DNA of 19,104 nucleotides. It comes from CAYJRW01 sp964372865. GTDB lineage: Bacteria; Patescibacteriota; Minisyncoccia; Minisyncoccales; 2-12-FULL-40-12. Numbering within the stretch: the first letter of the stretch is position 1; every line of letters begins with the position of its first letter. The stretch is from the NCBI GenBank assembly GCA_964372865.1, contig CAYJRW010000009.1, positions 1-19,104 of the forward strand, given 5' to 3'. Under the pieces are notes generated by a model that made no database searches, was not told where the DNA came from, and saw only the letters and a list, made by a program, of their open reading frames with translations. The translations under genes and the position numbers were made by a program. Below, one piece after another: positions 5,686 through 12,719 of this stretch.

Positions 5686-5952
5686 ATGTTAGACACAAAA
5701 GAAAAAGAAAAGATAATAGAAAAGTACAAGCTGCATGAGGTAGATACCGGCTCTCCGGAAGTGCAGATAGCTTTGCTGACTGAAGAAATAAGCAGGCTGC
5801 TTTCGCATTTGAAAAAACACAAAAAGGACTTTCATTCAAAAAGGGGGCTCTTGAAAATGGTGGCAAAAAGGAGAAAGTTTTTAAGTTATTTGAAAGAAGA
5901 GGACGAAAAAAGATACAAAAGCATTGTCAAGAAAATAGGACTCAAAAAATAA
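5686..5952 (+). CDS. rpsO: 30S ribosomal protein S15
   Basis: This 88-residue protein has the standard S15 length and carries the family signature through its whole length: DTGSPEVQIALLTEEI at 20-35, HLKKHKKDFHSKRGLL at 41-56 and KRRKFLSYL at 61-69. S15 binds the central domain of 16S rRNA early in assembly of the 30S platform. It is the first gene of an rpsO / NYN / pnp block; the rpsO-pnp pairing is common in bacteria and links S15 synthesis to RNA turnover. There is no Shine-Dalgarno sequence before the ATG, and a -10-like box lies 6 bases upstream, so a leaderless mRNA is possible. A perfect inverted repeat lies just before it. Confidence 0.98.
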   Translation: MLDTKEKEKIIEKYKLHEVDTGSPEVQIALLTEEISRLLSHLKKHKKDFHSKRGLLKMVAKRRKFLSYLKEEDEKRYKSIVKKIGLKK

Positions 5953-5954
5953 AA

Positions 5955-6461
5955 ATGGCTATTAAACACATTGGTCAAAGAGTAGGAGTATTAATAGACG
6001 TTCAGAATTTATATCACTCTGCCAAAAATTTATACGGCGCGCGGGTTAATTTTCGCGAAATTTTAAAACTGGCTGTCAGTCAAAGGAATTTAATTAGGGC
6101 TTTTGCTTATGTTGTCAGAACAAAAACCGGCGAAGAAAAACCATTTTTTGACGCTTTAACAAAGTTGGGAATTGAAACCAGAATCAGGGACCTACAGGAG
6201 TATTACGGAGGCCTTAAAAAAGCTGATTGGGACGTGGGCCTCAGCATTGATGCAGTTAGAATAGCGCCCAGCGTTGACGCGGTTGTTTTGGCATCGGGCG
6301 ACGGCGACTTTGTCCAATTGACTGAGTATTTGAAAAATCAGGGCAAAAGGGTTGAAGTCATTGCTTTTGGCCGCTCCACATCCAGCCATTTAAAAGAGGT
6401 GGCTGACGAATTTATTGATTTAGGGCAAAATACGGCAAAGTATTTATTGAAAGGTCGATGA
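5955..6461 (+). CDS. NYN-domain (LabA/DUF88-type) predicted RNase
   Basis: This 168-residue protein is a single NYN (PIN-like) domain. Conserved acidic positions are visible: VLIDVQNLY at 12-20 (D15, N18), ADWDVGLSIDAVR at 90-102 (D91, D93, D99) and LASGDGDF at 112-119 (D116, D118). These match the metal-binding residues of NYN nucleases; the ASGDGDF block is typical of the LabA/DUF88 branch. Nuclease activity is inferred from the family. The gene starts 2 bases after the rpsO stop codon without a Shine-Dalgarno sequence, so its translation is probably coupled to rpsO. Pnp follows 87 bases later. Its place between a ribosomal protein gene and PNPase suggests a role in mRNA or rRNA turnover, possibly supplying ends for PNPase. 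Confidence 0.88.
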   Translation: MAIKHIGQRVGVLIDVQNLYHSAKNLYGARVNFREILKLAVSQRNLIRAFAYVVRTKTGEEKPFFDALTKLGIETRIRDLQEYYGGLKKADWDVGLSIDAVRIAPSVDAVVLASGDGDFVQLTEYLKNQGKRVEVIAFGRSTSSHLKEVADEFIDLGQNTAKYLLKGR

Positions 6462-6467
6462 ATTACA

Positions 6468-6518
6468 TTCATCTTCACGAGCGCCAGCGAAGTGGGAAGA
6501 TGAAAGTTTACTTTCATC
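6468..6518 (+). promoter_or_regulatory. Alternative hairpins in the pnp leader
   Basis: Three segments can pair in two exclusive ways. TTCATCTTC at 6468-6476 pairs with GAAGATGAA at 6496-6504, and the middle segment GATGAAAG at 6499-6506 can instead pair with CTTTCATC at 6511-6518 around a TTTA loop. The second stem is followed by GCCCCCC, not by a T run, so this is not an intrinsic terminator. In E. coli a double-stranded pnp leader is cut by RNase III and then degraded by PNPase as autocontrol. A similar role here is inference. Confidence 0.5.
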
Positions 6519-6534
6519 GCCCCCCATCATTCAA

Positions 6535-6540
6535 TATAGT
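6535..6540 (+). promoter_or_regulatory. Candidate -10 box for pnp
   Basis: TATAGT (5 of 6 matches to TATAAT) ends 8 bases before the pnp ATG at 6549. It would give an mRNA with a leader of about 1-2 bases that lacks the hairpins just upstream. A second, longer transcript from rpsO would carry them. The -35 region (TTTCAT at 6512) is poor. Confidence 0.4.
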
Positions 6541-6548
6541 TCTGGTAA

Positions 6549-8660
6549 ATGAAAAACGAAGAGCTTAAGTTAGAAATTGGCGGAAGAGAGCTTGTTGTAC
6601 AAATCAATAATTTGGCTGAAATGGCAAACGCCAGCTGTTTTGTCCAGTACGGCAACACTTTGGTTTTGGCAACGGCTGTTATGTCAAAAGAAGAAAAAGA
6701 CCTCGGATTTTTCCCTTTGACCGTGGACTACGAAGAAAGGTTTTATGCCGCGGGAAAAATTATGGGTTCAAGGTATATCAGGAGAGAAAGCAGACCCACA
6801 GACGAGGCAATTTTAACGGCGCGGCTCATTGACAGAGCAATCAGGCCTCTTTTCCCAGAAGGTTTTTCCAAAGAAATTCAGGTGGTGGTCACCTGCCTTT
6901 CCTGGGACAGGGAAAACGACCCTGATATTTTTGGATTAATCGGAGCTTCTCTTTCGCTTTCTATCTCAAACATTCCTTGGGCAGGACCAGTGGCCGCTTT
7001 GAGAATTGGCAGAAAAAACGGCGATTTTATTCTGAATCCGACTTATGAACAAAGAGAGAAAAGCGATTTGGACTTGGTTCTGGCTGGAACTGAAAAAGAG
7101 GGAGAATTTTTGATTAACATGATTGAGGCGGAAGGCCAAGAAGTGCCAGAAGACACAATTCTGGAGGCGTATGTATTTGCCAGCCCTGAACTAAAAAAAA
7201 TTATAGCTTTTCAGCGCGAAATTTTAAAAAAATTTGGCGAAAAAAAAGTTTTGGTCCAAATACCGCCTCAGGACCCAGAAACGCAAAGGGAGATTCAAGA
7301 ATTTCTTAAAGATAAAGTGGCCAAAGCCCTCTTCCAAAAAGAAAAGTCAGAAAGGATGAAAGATGTTAACAAACTAAAAGAGGATTTGGCTTTCTATATT
7401 GAAGGAAAATATCCGGCAACGGGAAAGGCAAAAGTGGCCCGAGAGTTTTTTGAAAAAGAGATTGATAGATTAGTTCACGAAAATGCTATAAAAAAAGAAG
7501 AAAGGGTGGATGGCAGAAAATTAGACGAAGTAAGGGAAATCAGCTGCGGAGCAGGCCTTTTGCCACGAACCCACGGCTCAGGCCTCTTTTGCAGGGGGCA
7601 AACAAAGACATTATCCATCTTAACTTTAGGGGCTCCTGGTGATGTCAAGCTCTTGGAAGGAATGGAAATAGTTGGCAAAAAAAGATTTATGCATCACTAT
7701 AATTTCCCGCCTTACTCCACGGGGGAGGTAAAACCAATACGGGGACCTGGCAGGAGAGACATTGGCCATGGCATGCTTGTTGAAAAAGCGCTTTTGCCTA
7801 TAGTCCCAAGCTTTGACGAATTCCCTTATACCATAAGAATAGTGTCTGAAATTCTCTCTTCCAACGGATCAACTTCAATGGCTTCTTGCTCTTCTGCTTC
7901 TTTGGCGTTAATGGATGCCGGCGTGCCGATTTTAGCTCCGGTTGCCGGCATTTCAATTGGACTAATGAGCTCGGAGAAAGGTCAATTAAAACTTATGGCA
8001 GATATTCAGGGCCCGGAAGACCACCATGGAGACATGGACTTTAAGGTAGCGGGCACCAAAAATGGAGTTACGGCAATTCAAATGGACGTCAAAGTTCAGG
8101 GCATCACCAAAGAGGTTTTAAAGAGCGCTTTGGACTTGGGTAAAAAAATCAGGCAGAAAATTCTTGACAAAATGAGGGAAGTTCTGCCACAACCAAGAAA
8201 AGAACTATCACCTTTTGCTCCAAGAATACTAACCTTGCAGATTAATCCTGAAAAAATCAGGGAGGTTATAGGACCTGGCGGCAAAGTTATTAACAAAATA
8301 ATCCAGGACTGCGGAGTTTTAATTGACATTGAGGATTCAGGCCTAGTGTTTGTTACTGCAGAAAAAGAAGAGGCGGCTAAACTCGCCCTTGACTGGATAA
8401 AAGGGATTGCCAGAGAAGTAAAGGAAGGAGAAATTTTCAATGGCCGAGTGAAAAGAATTTTGGATTTTGGTGCATTTGTGGAAATTTTGCCTAATCAGGA
8501 AGGGATGATTCATATTTCGCAGTTAGCTTCTCAATACGTCAAGAAGGTTGAAGACGTTGTTAGGGTCGGCGATGAAGTTGAGGTCAAAGTAAAAAATATA
8601 GACGAGCAAGGCAGAATAAACCTTGCTCTATTAAAAAATCATGGCGCAAAAAACCGCTGA
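6549..8660 (+). CDS. pnp: Polyribonucleotide nucleotidyltransferase (PNPase)
   Basis: This 703-residue phosphorolytic 3'-5' exoribonuclease has the normal family length. Domains in order: first RNase PH core at about 10-220 (YIRRESRPTDEAIL at 76-89, RPLFP at 99-103), a helical linker at 240-315, and a second RNase PH core at about 320-545. The second core has SSNGSTSMASC at 437-447 and the active-site stretch D485-D491-D495-D497 in ADIQGPEDHHGDMDFKVAGT. A KH domain follows (VIGPGGKVINKII, 573-585), then an S1 domain at about 625-695 (GRVKRILDFGAFVEI, EGMIHISQL). The motif reads GPED where E. coli has GDED. It forms trimers that degrade mRNA and can also add 3' tails. There is no Shine-Dalgarno sequence at the ATG. 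The coiled-coil gene begins inside its last seven codons. Confidence 0.98.
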   Translation: MKNEELKLEIGGRELVVQINNLAEMANASCFVQYGNTLVLATAVMSKEEKDLGFFPLTVDYEERFYAAGKIMGSRYIRRESRPTDEAILTARLIDRAIRPLFPEGFSKEIQVVVTCLSWDRENDPDIFGLIGASLSLSISNIPWAGPVAALRIGRKNGDFILNPTYEQREKSDLDLVLAGTEKEGEFLINMIEAEGQEVPEDTILEAYVFASPELKKIIAFQREILKKFGEKKVLVQIPPQDPETQREIQEFLKDKVAKALFQKEKSERMKDVNKLKEDLAFYIEGKYPATGKAKVAREFFEKEIDRLVHENAIKKEERVDGRKLDEVREISCGAGLLPRTHGSGLFCRGQTKTLSILTLGAPGDVKLLEGMEIVGKKRFMHHYNFPPYSTGEVKPIRGPGRRDIGHGMLVEKALLPIVPSFDEFPYTIRIVSEILSSNGSTSMASCSSASLALMDAGVPILAPVAGISIGLMSSEKGQLKLMADIQGPEDHHGDMDFKVAGTKNGVTAIQMDVKVQGITKEVLKSALDLGKKIRQKILDKMREVLPQPRKELSPFAPRILTLQINPEKIREVIGPGGKVINKIIQDCGVLIDIEDSGLVFVTAEKEEAAKLALDWIKGIAREVKEGEIFNGRVKRILDFGAFVEILPNQEGMIHISQLASQYVKKVEDVVRVGDEVEVKVKNIDEQGRINLALLKNHGAKNR

Positions 8661-10824
8661 AAATTTGAATATCATAGAAGGGCTGGAAATAAGGACTATG
8701 AAAAAGGATATTGCTTGGTTGCAGTCAGGCGGTAAAGGACTTTTGGAAAAGGAGAAAACAGAAACTGAAGAAAAAGAAAAAAGAAGGATGCAGGAGGAAA
8801 GGAGGATAGAGGAGGAAGAAAAACAAGTGCAAGCGATTCGCAAAAAAGCTGAGGAAGAAGAGAATAAAAGGGAAGTAGAGGCAAGAAAAATAGAAGAACA
8901 GAAAAAGAGAGAAATTGAAGAAGCGAGAAAAAGAGCTGCCCAAGAGCAAAAACGAATTGCCCAAGAGCTAAAGAATAAAGAGGAAGCAGGCACCCTACAA
9001 GAGCAGGAAAGGAGAAAAATTGAAGAGAAAAGGGCAAAAATACTGGAAGAATTAAGTAAAAGGGAAGAGGAAGAAAAAAGGCGGCTTGAAGAAATTCAAA
9101 GAAGGACCCAGGAAGAAATTAGAAGAATAAAAGAAGAAGAAGAAAAAGAAAAAGGGAAGAAGGAAGAAAAAAAGCGGATTTCAGAGGAGCTAATAAAAAT
9201 AGTTGAGGAAAAGAGAGTTATAGAATTGAAAAGACGGAGAGTTTTAGAAAAAATGAGGCCCATTGAAAAAACAATACAGGCAATTTCAAGAAAAGAAAGA
9301 TTAGTGGAAGACGAACTAAGAAAAATTGAAGAAAGGGAGTCAAAGACCGCCTCAGAGAGCGAAGAAAAAAGGGAAATAGAAAAAAAGAGGTGGAGGGTTG
9401 AAGAAAAAAGACGAGAAATCGAAAAAGAAATATTGCCCTGGGTTGAAGAAAGAAACAAGTTCCAAAAAGAATTCCAGGTATTGGATTCGGAATATCAGTC
9501 CTTACTACAAAAGGAAAGGGAGCTGCGAGAAAGGCACAAAGAGCTTTTGGTCAGAGAAGAACTGATTCAGTTAAGACAAGAAAGGACAGACATGGAAAAC
9601 GAAATCCGGAAAATTGAGGCAGATAAAAAACCTATAGAAGCAAAGAGAAACGGAATATACAAAAGTTTACTGAAAATTGAAGATGATTTAAGGGTTGTTT
9701 TGGAAAAAGAAAGGAAAGTGGAAGAAGACAAAGCCCTGATTGAAGACAGAGAAGCTGTAGCTCCCGAGGATGAAATGCCGCAAATCAGAAAAGAAAGGTG
9801 GGAAATAGAAGAAAAGAGAAGAGCAGTTGAAAAGGAAAGATGGCGCCTTGAAGATGAAAAAAATAAAATAGAAGCAAATATAAAAAAACTTGAAATAATG
9901 TTCCGGGGGCTTGAAGAAAAATCAGTCCACCTCGTTCAAAGAATAAAAGAAATTGATGCAAGGTTGTCTCAAGGGCCTGAACAAGTACCGCCAGAAAAGA
10001 AAGAAAAAATAATAGCCGGGCCAGAAGAGTTGACAAAAGAAGCCCCTCTTAAAACACCAAAAATTGATATACAAAAAGAGTCAGTTTTGGAAAAACCGGA
10101 AACCGAGGAAATGAAAGCCAAGGCAGCTGCAGAAATTCTCGCAGCTCGAGCGCCGATAACAGAACCTTCGGAAATTTCGGAAAAAATGCCTGCTACTCCA
10201 GAAAAAGTTAAAAAAGAGGGTGAGGTAAAAAAGGAGCCGGAAATAAAATCGGAAGAAAAAGGGCCGGAAAATTTGGAAAAAACAAAAGAAGCGCAAAAAA
10301 GAATTGAAGAAGCGAAAAGACGCATTGAAGAATTTAAAAGAGAGGTGGAAAGGAAGCGGCTTGCAGAAGCACTCAGAAAAAGAGAAGTCAAAGAGGGTGC
10401 AAAAATAATTGAGAAACCAAAAACAAAAGACCAGGTACCAAAACAAGAACTGCCCATGGCAATAAAAAAAGAGGAGAAAGCGCCTCAGTGGGGGGAATTA
10501 CAAAAGAGCTGGCAGGAACTGGAATCCAAACAAGAGGAAATGCAAAAAGAGTTCCTAAAAAGAGTGGGCGAAGTCGAAAAAGAAAAAGAGGAACGGCCTT
10601 CCCCCATTCCTCAAAGACCAATAGAAATAATCAGGCCTTTGCCCGAAAAGCCCTCTGTTATAGAAAAGTACGGCATTAGAATGATTGTGCTTTCCTTGGC
10701 TCTTTTAATTACATCTGGGGTCATTGCTTTTTGGTACTGGTTTTTCAAAATAAGAAAGCCACCAGAACTCCCTCCAATTATTCCCATTGAGGAAACCATG
10801 CCACTCCCAGAAGAAGAAATCTGA
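8641..10824 (+). CDS. Giant E/K/R-rich coiled-coil protein with a C-terminal membrane segment
   Basis: I do not recognise a named family for this 727-residue protein. A short N-terminal segment (EIRTMKKDIAWLQSGGKG, about 16-33) precedes an almost unbroken charged coiled coil at about 34-430 made of E, K, R, I and L. Residues about 430-575 are Pro/Glu/Lys-rich and probably disordered; about 560-600 are again coil. A single membrane helix lies at about 681-703, followed by a 24-residue acidic, Pro-rich tail (PPELPPIIPIEETMPLPEEE). The coil is therefore probably cytoplasmic and tied to the membrane near its C-terminus. The gene overlaps the end of pnp by 20 bases and has no Shine-Dalgarno sequence, so translation is likely coupled; an inner ATG at 8698 is a possible alternative start. 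A scaffold or cytoskeletal role is conceivable, but the charge bias makes database hits to such proteins unreliable. Confidence 0.85.
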   Translation: MAQKTAENLNIIEGLEIRTMKKDIAWLQSGGKGLLEKEKTETEEKEKRRMQEERRIEEEEKQVQAIRKKAEEEENKREVEARKIEEQKKREIEEARKRAAQEQKRIAQELKNKEEAGTLQEQERRKIEEKRAKILEELSKREEEEKRRLEEIQRRTQEEIRRIKEEEEKEKGKKEEKKRISEELIKIVEEKRVIELKRRRVLEKMRPIEKTIQAISRKERLVEDELRKIEERESKTASESEEKREIEKKRWRVEEKRREIEKEILPWVEERNKFQKEFQVLDSEYQSLLQKERELRERHKELLVREELIQLRQERTDMENEIRKIEADKKPIEAKRNGIYKSLLKIEDDLRVVLEKERKVEEDKALIEDREAVAPEDEMPQIRKERWEIEEKRRAVEKERWRLEDEKNKIEANIKKLEIMFRGLEEKSVHLVQRIKEIDARLSQGPEQVPPEKKEKIIAGPEELTKEAPLKTPKIDIQKESVLEKPETEEMKAKAAAEILAARAPITEPSEISEKMPATPEKVKKEGEVKKEPEIKSEEKGPENLEKTKEAQKRIEEAKRRIEEFKREVERKRLAEALRKREVKEGAKIIEKPKTKDQVPKQELPMAIKKEEKAPQWGELQKSWQELESKQEEMQKEFLKRVGEVEKEKEERPSPIPQRPIEIIRPLPEKPSVIEKYGIRMIVLSLALLITSGVIAFWYWFFKIRKPPELPPIIPIEETMPLPEEEI

Positions 10825-10828
10825 TGAT

Positions 10829-11197
10829 ATGGTTGGCAAAATTTTGCTAAAAAAATATAAGGAGAGATTGGAGGCAGAAAAGAACATAATTGAAGAAGAG
10901 CTTAAAAGATTCGCCAAAAGAGACGAAAAATTAAAAGACGACTGGGACACAAAGTTCCCGAAATTTGACTCGGGAGCCGGAAGCCAGACCATGGAAGAGG
11001 AAGCGCTCGAGGTTGAAGAATATGTCACCAAGCTGCCCATTGAACACAGCTTGGAAACCAGGTTACGGGACATTAATTTGGCTTTGGAAAAAATAAAGAA
11101 AGAAGGCTACGGAAAATGTGAAAAATGCGGTAAAGCCATAACAAAAGAAAGATTAGAGGTAGCCCCTGAAGCCAGAACCTGCACCAATTGTAAATGA
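10829..11197 (+). CDS. DksA/TraR-family C4 zinc-finger protein
   Basis: This 122-residue protein has an N-terminal helical region (about 1-92, with LKKYKERLEAEKNIIEEELKR) and a C-terminal zinc finger with cysteines C97, C100, C118 and C121 in the order KCEKCG...TCTNC. This is the DksA/TraR layout. The DxxDxA motif at the coiled-coil tip of true E. coli DksA is not seen, so an RNA polymerase secondary-channel role is uncertain. The closest described group is the short DksA-like/YteA-like proteins. I chose the ATG at 10829, which is 4 bases after the coiled-coil gene's stop, over an in-frame TTG at 10787 inside that gene. comM starts 4 bases downstream, so the three genes are probably one transcript. 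Confidence 0.88.
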   Translation: MVGKILLKKYKERLEAEKNIIEEELKRFAKRDEKLKDDWDTKFPKFDSGAGSQTMEEEALEVEEYVTKLPIEHSLETRLRDINLALEKIKKEGYGKCEKCGKAITKERLEVAPEARTCTNCK

Positions 11198-11201
11198 AAG
11201 T

Positions 11202-12719
11202 ATGTTATCCAAAGTTTTTTCAGCAGCTGTTGTGGGTTTGGAAGCGCAAATTATTGAAGTAGAAGTGGAGACAAGTTACGGTCTCCGCAATTTTAATATT
11301 GTGGGGCTGCCTGATAAGGCAGTTGAAGAGTCAAAAGAAAGGGTGGGAGCTGCCATCAAAAGTTCAGGAATCCCATCCCCGCATAGTCAGCCCTTGCGAG
11401 TTTTGGTTTCTCTGGCTCCGGCTGATTTAAAAAAAGAGGGGGCAATTTATGACCTGCCCATAGCTCTTGGTTATCTTCTGGCAGCCAAAAAAGTAAAATT
11501 TGCCCACTCAAACAGAATTTTCCTGGGAGAACTTGCTTTGGATGGTCGTCTAAGGCCGGTAAAAGGCGTGATTGCTTTTGCCATGGCGGCTCGAGAAAAC
11601 GGCTTCTCAGAACTGATTTTACCAAAAGAAAACGCCAAAGAAGCTGCCTTAATTGGAGACATAAAAATAATCGGAGCTGAAAACTTAAAAGAAGTTATTG
11701 ACCATGCTCAAAGCCAAAAAGAGCTATCGCCGACAGAAAAGGAATCTGGCGATTTTTCTGAGCCGCAAACTTATCCAGTTGATTTAGGATACATAAAGGG
11801 TCAGGAATCCTCAAAAAGGGCCTTGGAGATAGCAGCTTCAGGAGGCCACAACATTTTACTGACAGGGCCTCCGGGAGCGGGGAAAACACTTTTGGCAAAA
11901 TCAATGCCTTCAATATTGCCGCCTTTGAGCTCTGAGGAGCAGCTTGAAGTTACCAAAATTTATAGCATAGCAGGTCTCCTGCCAAGGCAAAAGCCGCTTA
12001 TCAAACTCAGACCCTTTCGCTCACCGCATCATACATCATCTGAAGTGGCTTTAATTGGCGGAGGCAACCCTCCAAGGCCTGGAGAAATAACGCTTTCCCA
12101 CAGAGGCGTTTTATTTTTGGACGAGTTTCCGGAATTTCACCGCGACGTTTTAGAATCCCTGCGCCAGCCAATCGAGGAAGGTCAAATTACCATATTGAGG
12201 TCAAAACATTTTTTAACTTTGCCCTCTCGCTTCACTTTGGTTGCTGCTTCAAACCCCTGCCCTTGCGGAAATTTTGGCGACCCTGAAAAAAAATGTTCTT
12301 GCACCAATTCCCAAATTAGAATGTACCAGAGAAAACTTTCAGGGCCCTTAATGGACAGAATTGACCTGGTTATAACAGTCCCTCAGGTAAAATATGAAAA
12401 GCTGGTGTTAGCTGACGAAGAAAACTCTTCGGCAAAAATAAGGGAAAACGTTAGTCGTGCCAGGGTAATTCAAAAACAAAGGTTTGGTAAAGATAAAACT
12501 AACTCTGAAATGGAGCTGCCCCAAATAAAAAAATACTGCGAGCTTGAAGGCGCTTCACACGTTATTTTGAAAAGGTATGTTGATTCAGGCAAACTCTCTG
12601 CCAGGGGCTATCATCGCGTCTTAAAGGTCGCCAGAACAATAGCCGATTTGGACAATTCAGAAAAAATTAAACATCAACATCTTTCAGAGGCATTAATGTA
12701 CAGAATCAGAGAAGATTAA
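11202..12719 (+). CDS. comM: ComM/YifB-family Mg-chelatase-like AAA+ ATPase
   Basis: This 505-residue protein has the normal family length. An N-terminal ChlI/Lon-protease-like fold domain lies at about 1-165 (YGLRNFNIVGLPDKAVEES, KKEGAIYDLPIAL). The AAA+ core has Walker A GPPGAGKT at 222-229, PFRSPHHTSS at 271-280, Walker B VLFLDEF at 303-309 and the CPC...CSC cysteines C353, C355, C365 and C367. The arginine-finger region MDRID is at 384-388, and a C-terminal Mg_chelatase_C domain follows. In Gram-negative bacteria ComM is a hexameric branch-migration helicase that helps integrate DNA taken up by transformation. Its presence near T4SS-type pilin genes fits a cell that imports DNA, though that link is inference. 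The stop codon overlaps that of the convergent peptidase gene. Confidence 0.95.
   Translation: MLSKVFSAAVVGLEAQIIEVEVETSYGLRNFNIVGLPDKAVEESKERVGAAIKSSGIPSPHSQPLRVLVSLAPADLKKEGAIYDLPIALGYLLAAKKVKFAHSNRIFLGELALDGRLRPVKGVIAFAMAARENGFSELILPKENAKEAALIGDIKIIGAENLKEVIDHAQSQKELSPTEKESGDFSEPQTYPVDLGYIKGQESSKRALEIAASGGHNILLTGPPGAGKTLLAKSMPSILPPLSSEEQLEVTKIYSIAGLLPRQKPLIKLRPFRSPHHTSSEVALIGGGNPPRPGEITLSHRGVLFLDEFPEFHRDVLESLRQPIEEGQITILRSKHFLTLPSRFTLVAASNPCPCGNFGDPEKKCSCTNSQIRMYQRKLSGPLMDRIDLVITVPQVKYEKLVLADEENSSAKIRENVSRARVIQKQRFGKDKTNSEMELPQIKKYCELEGASHVILKRYVDSGKLSARGYHRVLKVARTIADLDNSEKIKHQHLSEALMYRIRED

Noticed and set aside
5311..5692. Two overlapping ORFs (102 and 70 codons) in different frames downstream of the 4799 gene
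   Set aside because: Both cross the hairpins and the GC-rich island, resemble no family I know, and disagree in frame. The structure of the DNA explains them better than coding does.
6507..6530. Intrinsic terminator before pnp
   Set aside because: The stem is followed by GCCCCCC and no T run.
8631..10457. Many long minus-strand ORFs opposite the coiled-coil gene
   Set aside because: They translate to Ser/Phe/Leu-rich strings, the expected antisense of GAA/AAA-rich codons.
10787..10828. TTG start giving a DksA-like protein 14 residues longer
   Set aside because: It would lie inside the coiled-coil gene; the ATG at 10829 fits the family length and is 4 bases after the previous stop.
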